Shown here: piece by piece, positions 1-5,091 of the stretch
How positions within the stretch are numbered: the stretch's first letter is position 1
Layout of the letters: the number at the start of each line of letters is the position of its first letter
From: CAZAQV01 sp964487255
GTDB lineage: Bacteria > Myxococcota_A > Polyangia > Polyangiales > CAZAQV01
Length of the DNA: 5,707 bases
Assembly (NCBI GenBank): GCA_964487255.1
Contig: CAZAQV010000073.1
Span: 1 to 5,707, forward strand
Direction of reading: 5' to 3'
The notes under the pieces: model-generated
Told to the model about the DNA's origin: nothing
What the model saw: the letters and a program-made list of their open reading frames with translations, nothing else
The model's database searches: none
Made by a program: the position numbers and the translations under genes

Positions 1-63
1 TCGTGCAGTCCCGCAAATGCACCGTGGAAATACGTGCCAAGTAGAAGGAGTGCGAACGCGTGA
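1..63 (+). CDS. Possible C-terminal tail of an upstream gene, or the 5' part of the DUF3261 gene in another frame (partial)
   Basis: One forward frame is open from the left edge and ends at TGA 61-63, encoding about 20 residues (begins SCSPANAPWKYV, ends SRRSANA). Its stop overlaps the GTG start of the next gene in a GTGA arrangement, as in translationally coupled operons. A second reading is possible. The tail begins with Ser-Cys and could be the end of a lipobox followed by a short mature linker. This is where DUF3261 lipoproteins carry their signal peptide, so the tail may be the N-terminal part of the next gene, separated from it by a one-base frame change. Twenty codons are too few to decide or to name a family. 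Confidence 0.25.
   Translation, partial: SCSPANAPWKYVPSRRSANA
45..50 (+). promoter_or_regulatory. Ribosome binding site for the DUF3261 gene
   Basis: AAGGAG lies 9 nt upstream of GTG 60, a strong Shine-Dalgarno match at normal spacing. It supports the GTG start. The same reading frame is closed by TAG at 42-44, just upstream, so this frame cannot be extended further left. Confidence 0.55.
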
Positions 64-506
64 CCTTTAGGCGCGGCGAGACAGAATCGTCGATGTTGGC
101 GGTGGTGCAAAAGAAGGGCGACGAACTCATCTTGCTTGGTCTTACCCCTTTTGGTTCACGGGCTTTCATGATTCGCCAGCAGGGCGTGGCGTTTGAAGTT
201 CAGAGTTTTGTGCCGCAACCCTTTCCGGTCCCGCCGCGCTTCGTGCTGCTCGACGTCCATCGTGTGAACTTCATGCGGGCGTCGGACGGCCTTTCGGATG
301 GGACCATCCGACGTGAGCGTGGTGGCGAACGTATAGAAGAGGTCTGGGAAGGTGGCGCCCTTCGTGAACGACGCTTCTCTCGCGAAGGATACGAGCGCCC
401 CATCATCGTGCGCTTTCGTGCTCCGGCGTCAGAGACGGTTGAGCTTGAAAACGGGTGGCTCCATTATCAGCTGGACATCGAAACCCTTGAGCGCACTGCG
501 CTCTGA
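60..506 (+). CDS. DUF3261 family protein (aryl-polyene cluster type), without signal peptide
   Basis: A 148-aa protein that resembles the body of DUF3261 proteins. Residues 26-36 read LLGLTPFGSRA, followed by FEVQSF, a PFPVPPRF stretch and LLDVHRVNF near 63-71. Then come an ERGGERIEEVWEGGALRERRF-like strand region and a closing ENGWLHYQLDIETLE segment. DUF3261 proteins are usually lipoproteins of about 180-220 aa found beside MMPL exporters and ketoacyl synthases in aryl-polyene-type pigment clusters. Their exact role is unknown. Here the first residues (VTFRRGE) match the interior of the family, so the signal peptide and roughly 20 or more residues appear missing or lie in another frame. The GTG start is chosen because of AAGGAG at 45-50 and the in-frame stop at 42-44. 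The gene converges on the DUF1996 gene, with a strong hairpin between them. Confidence 0.75.
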   Translation: MTFRRGETESSMLAVVQKKGDELILLGLTPFGSRAFMIRQQGVAFEVQSFVPQPFPVPPRFVLLDVHRVNFMRASDGLSDGTIRRERGGERIEEVWEGGALRERRFSREGYERPIIVRFRAPASETVELENGWLHYQLDIETLERTAL

Positions 507-529
507 GGTGCTCCGCAAAGCGGAGCACC
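507..529. terminator. Hairpin between convergent genes, probable bidirectional terminator
   Basis: A perfect 10-bp inverted repeat, GGTGCTCCGC (507-516) and GCGGAGCACC (520-529), has an AAA loop. It begins immediately after the TGA of the DUF3261 gene and ends 14 nt before the stop of the convergent DUF1996 gene. The stem is strong and GC-rich, and the location is what a shared transcription terminator would have. Neither strand shows a clear T tract after it, so it may act as an RNA-end stabiliser or a Rho-assisted stop. Confidence 0.65.
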
Positions 530-543
530 CCTAAGCCCAACAA

Positions 544-1869
544 CTAGTCCGAGATGCCTTCGCAGTTGACGCCGGCTCGCAGACAGTCATCGATGAGCTT
601 TTCGAGAGCATCCTGCTGCCACGTGTTCCAGAAGTCGGAGTGTGGGACCTGGTCTCCGTTCGCGAAGCTGTAGCCGGTGCCATTTTTGATGGGATAGGTC
701 ACACGCAGGTCGAGCTGTGGAATCTTGTACGGATGTGAAGCCGGGCATCTGTCCGGGTGCGAACTCGAGATGTCGCCATCGTCGTCGAGACCGTATGCGA
801 CGTGCGAACGATGGTCGGCAGAGTCGATGTTTGCGCCATCCCAACAAGAAGGGAAGAAAACGTGTGCAACCAGCCACTCTTCTTCGACGCCTCGGCAGTC
901 GGGCACGTAGGTTTTGCGGTCCGCGAAGCCAGTGTCAGATTCTCCTTTGCAGGTCCAATACGCCGCGGTGTCGGGTGCCTGAGGGCCGCCAGCGATCATC
1001 ATGAAGTTTGGTGGAAAGTAGTTGGTCCCGTACGCATGGTCGAGCGGTCTCGCGCGGTAGTAAAACTGAAAGCCATCTGGCTTCACGAAGCTGCCATCTG
1101 GCGCGCGAAGCGCAGGAAACCAGTATGCCGCCGTGTCCTTCGAGAAGTCACAGGAGGAGCTGCCGCTCAACATACGATTGTAGTCGGGATCGGAGGACGT
1201 GATCGTGTTCCCGAAGAAGTCATGCATGTGCCCCGAGGTCTGAAACGGAGAGACGATCGGATCGACTTGCAGTTGGTGCGAAAAGTCGCAGCCAATGCGG
1301 AAGCGGCCTGCACCATCCCCTTTGTCTTGGTCTTGTGGCGGCTGGGGCCTCGTGCTGACGCACTCTCCGCAGTCGAGCGTACCGCCGCAGCCATCATCCG
1401 TGAGCCCGCACGAGTCGGCGGGGCAGGTTGCTGGTTCGCATTCAGGCGCGCACTCTCCGCAGTCGAGCGTACCGCCGCAGCCATCGCTGAGGGCGCCGCA
1501 GTCATCGACACCGCAGGTTGCTGGTTCGCATTCAGGCGCGCACTCTCCGCAGTCGAGCGTACCGCCACAGCCATCGCTGAGGGCGCCGCAGTCATCGACA
1601 CCGCAGGTCGCAGGTTCGCACGGATCCGGCTCTTGGCATTCTTGATCGAGAGCCTTTTGGCACTTCCTTTGAAGTGAGTCGCAACGTCCTGCGCTTACCG
1701 ACAAGCACAGCGTGTCAGCTTCTTCACATAGCGCTTCAGCCTCTTGACAGCTGTTGACGGGAGCCGCCAACAGCGTTTCAAAATCTCGAACGCTCGTGCT
1801 CTCGCCCACGTTTCCAGTACAGCCCAGCGCCAGCGCGAGTCCTAGCGCAACAATCTTCTTATGATTCAT
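544..1869 (-). CDS. Cys-repeat lipoprotein with C-terminal DUF1996 domain
   Basis: A 441-aa exported protein. Residues 1-17 form a lipoprotein signal peptide: basic residues KK at 4-5, a hydrophobic core, and a lipobox ending ALGC with Cys17. Residues 41-83 hold seven further cysteines. Residues 84-173 are three tandem 30-residue Cys-rich units with six Cys each. After a Pro/Gln/Asp linker (174-187), the DUF1996 domain runs from about 188 to 425. Its recognisable motifs are SGHMHDFFGN (212-221), FFPSCWDG (338-345), DHRSHVAYG (352-360) and RCPASHPYKIPQL (374-386). DUF1996 is known from secreted fungal and bacterial proteins, has conserved His/Asp/Cys residues, and has no established activity. 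The ATG start is supported by AAGGGAG 5 nt upstream. The gene lies downstream of the DUF1592 gene on the same strand with a 159-bp gap, so it may be an independent unit. The Cys-rich repeats probably form disulphide-bonded spacers outside the cytoplasm (inference). Confidence 0.88.
   Translation of the reverse strand: MNHKKIVALGLALALGCTGNVGESTSVRDFETLLAAPVNSCQEAEALCEEADTLCLSVSAGRCDSLQRKCQKALDQECQEPDPCEPATCGVDDCGALSDGCGGTLDCGECAPECEPATCGVDDCGALSDGCGGTLDCGECAPECEPATCPADSCGLTDDGCGGTLDCGECVSTRPQPPQDQDKGDGAGRFRIGCDFSHQLQVDPIVSPFQTSGHMHDFFGNTITSSDPDYNRMLSGSSSCDFSKDTAAYWFPALRAPDGSFVKPDGFQFYYRARPLDHAYGTNYFPPNFMMIAGGPQAPDTAAYWTCKGESDTGFADRKTYVPDCRGVEEEWLVAHVFFPSCWDGANIDSADHRSHVAYGLDDDGDISSSHPDRCPASHPYKIPQLDLRVTYPIKNGTGYSFANGDQVPHSDFWNTWQQDALEKLIDDCLRAGVNCEGISD
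1351..1620 (-). repeat. Three tandem 90-bp repeats encoding a 30-aa Cys-rich unit
   Basis: In gene order the units are 1620-1531, 1530-1441 and 1440-1351. Each encodes a 30-residue unit with cysteines at positions 1, 6, 11, 18, 24 and 27 and the core DGCGGTLDCGEC. Units 1 and 2 are identical in protein and differ at only three bases (1567/1477, 1609/1519, 1612/1522), all synonymous. Unit 3 is more diverged (CPADSCGLTDDG in the middle). Units 2 and 3 share the same codons for their first five residues, while unit 1 differs there. Confidence 0.95.
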
Positions 1870-1874
1870 TCGAA

Positions 1875-1881
1875 CTCCCTT
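1875..1881 (-). promoter_or_regulatory. Ribosome binding site for the DUF1996 gene
   Basis: AAGGGAG on the minus strand ends 5 nt before the ATG at 1869-1867. The spacing is a little short, but the match to the Shine-Dalgarno consensus is good, and the start gives a textbook lipoprotein signal peptide. Confidence 0.6.
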
Positions 1882-1922
1882 GTCCTTTTAGGGTGAAGTG
1901 CGAGGGCACTGGAGGAGCGATC

Positions 1923-1948
1923 AAAAAAGTTCGGAACAGTTTCTGTTC
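1923..1948 (-). terminator. Possible intrinsic terminator downstream of the DUF1592 gene
   Basis: Read on the minus strand, GAACAG-AAA-CTGTTC (1948-1934) forms a short 6-bp hairpin. It is followed 5 nt later by six T residues (1928-1923). It lies about 80 nt after the stop of the DUF1592 gene and 54 nt before the DUF1996 start. The stem is short and the gap to the T tract is longer than usual, so termination may be weak. If real, the DUF1996 gene would need its own promoter within 1870-1922 or would depend on read-through. Confidence 0.35.
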
Positions 1949-1965
1949 TTCCGGAGCAAGACGTG

Positions 1966-1979
1966 TTCCGAGTTCGGAA
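1966..1979. repeat. 14-bp dyad in the DUF1592-DUF1996 intergenic gap
   Basis: TTCCGA-GT-TCGGAA is a near-perfect palindrome with a 2-nt centre. Its right part, AGTTCGGAA (1971-1979), recurs as AGTTCGGAA at 1928-1936. The pair could be operator half-sites upstream of the DUF1996 gene or simply RNA hairpin elements. Nothing identifies a binding protein. Confidence 0.35.
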
Positions 1980-2028
1980 GCAAAGGATGTCCTGAAGCGA
2001 GCTTGAGTCTTCTCTTTTGTGTCCCTCC

Positions 2029-3696
2029 TTATCCCGGGCCAGCCTTCATCGTGGAGAAGGCTGGATGCAAGGCGATGGCTCGAAGCATCGACCGGATGTC
2101 GCCAGCTGCCGTCGAACCTTCTTTTGCAATCTCGTAGGCTGTGCATCGATCTGCCGCACCGATTCGTCGGGCAAGTGCGTATCGCAACCATTGCGTTGAG
2201 AAGCACTCCTTGACCAAGGCGCTCGCGCTTAGTGACTGTGCGAGCTCAGCGGGATCTTGATACACGCCGTCGATCTGCTCATCGAGGGCCGCTATGACCT
2301 CGCCCGGCGCATCGGCCGACGTCGGATCGGATTCCCCGATTGCTCCGTATTGGTCAAAAATTGCCCCGATTGGATCCAGAAGCTGGTGACAACCTGAACA
2401 CTGAGGGTCGCTCAGGCGGCCAGGATTCACGACCTCACCAAAGTTGATGTACTCGGGAAGCTCCGGGAGCGGCTGGCACAAGAGTCTTTCTCGAACGAAG
2501 AGCCCTCGCTCCACGACGGAGGGGATCGTCGAGTGGGCATGCGACGCCAAGAAACCGACCTGTGACATCACGCCCGCTCGATCCGGGGCTGTCATCTCAA
2601 TCCGTTCGAGCTCTTCTCCAGCCTCACTTCCGTATAGAGGTGCAAGCTCAGTATTGGCGTATGCCCACTTCGCGGTCATGAGTTCTGCGAATCCCGTCCC
2701 GTGCTGCGTCACGTCAACGGCGAAGCGTGCGACAGCCTCCTCTGCAACGCGACTCAAACTCTTGTTCCACTCGGGATAGCGCGCTTGGCTCTTGAACGCC
2801 TCGTCGAGCTCGCCGATGCCAAGCCACTGTGTGTAAAAGCTCGTCAGGCCACGCGCTGCCTTGCTCGAGTCGAGCATTCGTTCGACCTGTGCTTCAAGGA
2901 CAACGGAATCGAGCAGCGACCCGTCGCTTGCAAGGTCGAGCAGTATTTCGTCGGGACCCGCGTCCCAGAGGAAAAAAGAAAGACGCGCTGCCAACGTAAA
3001 GGAGTCGACCGAGACATCCGTCCCGAGCGCACCTTCCGTGGCGGCAACTTCGACGTGGTAGAGGAAGTCCGGAGAGCCGAGCATAGCCTCCAGTACAAGC
3101 GCCGCGGCGTCCCGGGGGCCAAATGAGGCGCGTGTGTTTTCGAAGAGTCCAAGATAGACAGACCGCTGTCCCTCACGTAGAGGCCTGCGGTGAAGCTGTT
3201 CTCCGAATCGGTCAACAAACGCCTCGACACAGTCAAGTTGCGTCGGATCACATGAAAACCAATCATCGTAGCTCTTCTCGACGGCCTGTGCGGCAACCTG
3301 CTGCGCTGCGCGAGCATACTGATCGACTTGAAGTGTCGACACCGGTGCATTCGAGTTAATCGCAAAGCCTGCGTCCTCTTCGTCCGCAACGAGCTCCGGT
3401 GAGAAGTCTAGTGCGAACACGTCGTGCACAATGTTTGTATAGGCAGTGCTCGTCAACCGCCGCAGGGGCGCCTCGCCTACCGAAGTTGGTGCGTCTGCGC
3501 ATTGATAGCGTTCAAAGGGGTCTTGCGCATCGCCGACGTCACTGACCTCGTCAACCAAGATGCTCGTTGGGTCGGAAGAAGCGTCGACACTTGCAGGCTC
3601 GTCCTCTTCGGAATGGGCCCGTTCGAAGGTCAATTCCCCTGTGCATCCCACCAGTAACAGCGCAACCATGACCGGTGCAGTCGCATCCTTCTCCAT
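2029..3696 (-). CDS. DUF1592/DUF1588-family lipoprotein with CxxCH motif (PSD/PSCyt domains)
   Basis: From the ATG at 3696 this is a 555-aa exported protein. Residues 1-18 read as a lipoprotein signal ending LLLVGC. An acidic, low-complexity linker follows. The domain order matches the planctomycete/myxobacterial set. DUF1587 (PSD3) is at about 77-145, starting with LRRLTSTAYTNIVHD. DUF1595 (PSD5) is at about 155-215, with HRRPLREGQ. DUF1592 (PSD4) is at about 231-360, with LSFFLWDAGPDEILLDLA. DUF1588 (PSCyt3) is at about 372-470, with RAGVMSQVGFLA, RGLFVRERLLCQ and CSGCHQLLDPIG. DUF1585 (PSD2) is at about 481-552. CSGCH at 433-437 fits covalent haem-c attachment, but haem binding is not shown. 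The family's biochemical role is unknown; such genes usually accompany DUF1552 genes. The frame could start further upstream (codon at 3774, or ATG at 3738), but those starts cross a 13-bp inverted repeat and bury the signal peptide. The chosen start has only a weak AGAGAAG upstream, and its n-region is unusually acidic. Confidence 0.88.
   Translation of the reverse strand: MEKDATAPVMVALLLVGCTGELTFERAHSEEDEPASVDASSDPTSILVDEVSDVGDAQDPFERYQCADAPTSVGEAPLRRLTSTAYTNIVHDVFALDFSPELVADEEDAGFAINSNAPVSTLQVDQYARAAQQVAAQAVEKSYDDWFSCDPTQLDCVEAFVDRFGEQLHRRPLREGQRSVYLGLFENTRASFGPRDAAALVLEAMLGSPDFLYHVEVAATEGALGTDVSVDSFTLAARLSFFLWDAGPDEILLDLASDGSLLDSVVLEAQVERMLDSSKAARGLTSFYTQWLGIGELDEAFKSQARYPEWNKSLSRVAEEAVARFAVDVTQHGTGFAELMTAKWAYANTELAPLYGSEAGEELERIEMTAPDRAGVMSQVGFLASHAHSTIPSVVERGLFVRERLLCQPLPELPEYINFGEVVNPGRLSDPQCSGCHQLLDPIGAIFDQYGAIGESDPTSADAPGEVIAALDEQIDGVYQDPAELAQSLSASALVKECFSTQWLRYALARRIGAADRCTAYEIAKEGSTAAGDIRSMLRAIALHPAFSTMKAGPG
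2039..2064 (-). repeat. Hairpin over the last codons of the DUF1592 gene
   Basis: The arms GAAGGCTGG (2056-2064) and CCAGCCTTC (2039-2047) are perfect 9-bp complements around an 8-nt loop. On the minus-strand transcript the hairpin ends 7 nt before the TAA stop (2031-2029). No T tract follows (the sequence continues as CCCGGGATAAGGAGGG), so it is not a standard intrinsic terminator. It could stabilise the 3' end or be chance within codons for HPAFSTMKAG. Confidence 0.4.
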
Positions 3697-3718
3697 AGCT
3701 TCTCTGTGCTCGAGGTGG

Positions 3719-3753
3719 GACAAAGCGATCAGATTCATTTTGATCGCTTTGTC
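3719..3753. promoter_or_regulatory. Perfect 13-bp inverted repeat between divergent genes (putative operator or leader hairpin)
   Basis: GACAAAGCGATCA (3719-3731) and TGATCGCTTTGTC (3741-3753) are exact reverse complements separated by 9 nt. The dyad centre (3736) is at the midpoint of the 80-bp gap between the DUF1592 start (3696) and the DUF1552 start (3777): 22 nt remain on one side and 23 on the other. This placement suits a repressor or activator site governing both genes, or a hairpin shared by both leaders. No convincing -35/-10 pair is visible. The regulator is unknown. Confidence 0.6.
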
Positions 3754-3776
3754 GCATCGCCGGCCACTGGGCATTC

Positions 3777-5069
3777 GTGAGCAGAAATTACCGGACTTTC
3801 GGGCGACGGAGCCTCCTCAGAGGCTCAGCGCTCGCCGCGCTTCCCTTTTTCGCACGCATTGCGTCTGCCGACGCACAGCCTCCGCTCCGACTGCTCGTAT
3901 TTTTTACTTCAAGTGAACCCATCAATCGCAGTTTCTGGGATCCTGGAGGCGCAGGCCTGCTACCCGCTCGCTTTCCGGAAATGCTTCGTCCGCTCGAGCC
4001 GTTCCGCGACAAGTTGTTGACGGTGGGTGGACTCGATGGCGTGGCCGATCAAGGCCATCCCGCGATCGGCGAAGTTTTTACCGGCTGGGGCGTGCCAGAC
4101 GAAGATACCTGGGCAGGTGGTGCAAGTATAGACCAGATGGTCGCATCCGCGCGCTCCGAACGATCACTGGTACTGGGTGCTGCTCTCGGTGGCCGACGAC
4201 CGCTGTCGCGAGCGTTCTACTCGGGTGCAGGCTCCCCCGTGGATCCGGAAGTGAATCCTGTTACGGCCTTCTCCAGAGTTTTCGGCAACGTGTCGAGTGA
4301 AACGACAAGCGCGGCGATGTCGGACGCGCAGCGCAAGCAAAAGAGCGTCCTCGACGTATGGGCAGGTCAGTACAGTTCCCTTCGGAGACAGCTCCCGGCC
4401 GCGGACCGGCATAAGATGGACGCGCATCTCGACGGTATCCGAGCGCTCGAAGAACGCATACAAGCGCAGCCTCTGCTCACGTGTGATGCAAGTTCAAGCA
4501 TCGTTGGGCTCGACAAGGATTCGAGCTTCTACCGCGAGAACGCGAACTACCCAACCGTCATGCGTCTACAGATCGACGTGATGGTACAGGCCCTCGCGTG
4601 TCAGGCCACAAGCGTCGGCGCTCTTCAGTTTGGTAACAGCGGAGGACGCATCATTCCTTACTGGCCCGATGAAGGGCTGAGCATCACCAAGGGTTATCAC
4701 GAGATTTCCCATGATTTCGGAGCCAACGAAGATGACACCGGATCAATCCGTGCGAATCGGCTCGCGATCGAGACTTGGCTCACCAAGCAGTTCGCGTATC
4801 TGCTCCGACGGCTGAGTGAAGTTCCCGAAGGCGAGGGCACATTGCTCGACAACACCATGGTTTTGTGGGGAAAGGCCATGGGTTTTCGCCATAAGAACTC
4901 CGACCGCTTTAGTATGGTCGTCGGTGGCGGCATCGAGGGCGGGCGCCATATCGAGGTGAACAGCGGCACCTACAACAACGACCTCCTCACCGGCTGCTGT
5001 CAACACCTGGGCTACAATGTGAAGGCCATCGGCGAACCCGACGCCAACCGCACACCCATCGCCTTGTAG
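3777..5069 (+). CDS. DUF1552 (HXXSHH) family exported protein with Tat-like signal
   Basis: A 430-aa protein with near full length for DUF1552. The N-terminus has a Tat-like signal: GRRSLLRG at 9-16, a hydrophobic stretch, and a likely cleavage after ASADA around residue 33. The body shows family features: LRLLVFFTSSEP (37-48), SFWDP (52-56), LEPFRDKLLTVGGLDG (73-88), QGHPAIGEVFTG (92-103), a QFGNSGGRI segment (284-291), GTLLDNTMVLWGKAMG (354-369), and an NNDLLTGCCQHLGY ending. The signature reads HEISHD (308-313) instead of HxxSHH. The biochemical function of the family is unknown. It typically pairs with DUF1592-type proteins, usually co-directionally, but here the two are divergent across 80 bp. 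The GTG at 3777 is the only start before the Tat motif (the frame is closed at 3741-3743) and lacks a clear Shine-Dalgarno, so initiation may be weak or leaderless. It converges on the oxidoreductase gene with a 22-bp gap. Confidence 0.9.
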   Translation: MSRNYRTFGRRSLLRGSALAALPFFARIASADAQPPLRLLVFFTSSEPINRSFWDPGGAGLLPARFPEMLRPLEPFRDKLLTVGGLDGVADQGHPAIGEVFTGWGVPDEDTWAGGASIDQMVASARSERSLVLGAALGGRRPLSRAFYSGAGSPVDPEVNPVTAFSRVFGNVSSETTSAAMSDAQRKQKSVLDVWAGQYSSLRRQLPAADRHKMDAHLDGIRALEERIQAQPLLTCDASSSIVGLDKDSSFYRENANYPTVMRLQIDVMVQALACQATSVGALQFGNSGGRIIPYWPDEGLSITKGYHEISHDFGANEDDTGSIRANRLAIETWLTKQFAYLLRRLSEVPEGEGTLLDNTMVLWGKAMGFRHKNSDRFSMVVGGGIEGGRHIEVNSGTYNNDLLTGCCQHLGYNVKAIGEPDANRTPIAL

Positions 5070-5091
5070 CAACTGTTTGCCGTGCCTTGCT

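Noticed and set aside
1167..1601. A 144-codon minus-strand frame with Ala/Ser-rich repeats inside the DUF1996 gene
   Set aside because: It is the same repeat DNA read out of frame. It has no recognisable domain and lies wholly within the supported gene.
1351..1620. Possible CRISPR-like or non-coding tandem array
   Set aside because: The 90-bp units are contiguous, with no unique spacers, and they keep one reading frame with conserved cysteines, so they are coding repeats.
757..1677. A 306-codon open frame on the plus strand, antisense to the DUF1996 gene
   Set aside because: It mirrors the tandem Cys repeats and carries repeated ALSAVERTA-like segments that are only the complement of the DGCGG units. 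The minus-strand protein has a signal peptide, recognised domain and RBS; this frame has none.
1934..1948. GAACAG-AAA-CTGTTC as a LexA-type SOS box
   Set aside because: The half-sites and spacing (GAAC-N7-GTTC) do not match the known SOS box types I can recall for Gram-positives, Alphaproteobacteria or Myxococcus, and the following T tract favours a hairpin role.
2701..3126. A 141-codon plus-strand frame antisense to the DUF1592 gene
   Set aside because: No family resemblance and basic/random composition; fully covered by a strongly supported gene on the other strand.
3697..3774. Extension of the DUF1592 protein to starts at 3774 or 3738
   Set aside because: The extension would place 14-26 polar residues ahead of the lipoprotein signal and make the perfect inverted repeat coding. 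The ATG at 3696 gives a signal peptide of normal length. The acidic n-region and weak RBS leave some doubt.
5070..5091. Terminator between the convergent DUF1552 and oxidoreductase genes
   Set aside because: The 22-bp gap contains only very short complementary stretches (GCAA/TTGC) and no T tract, so no terminator can be supported.
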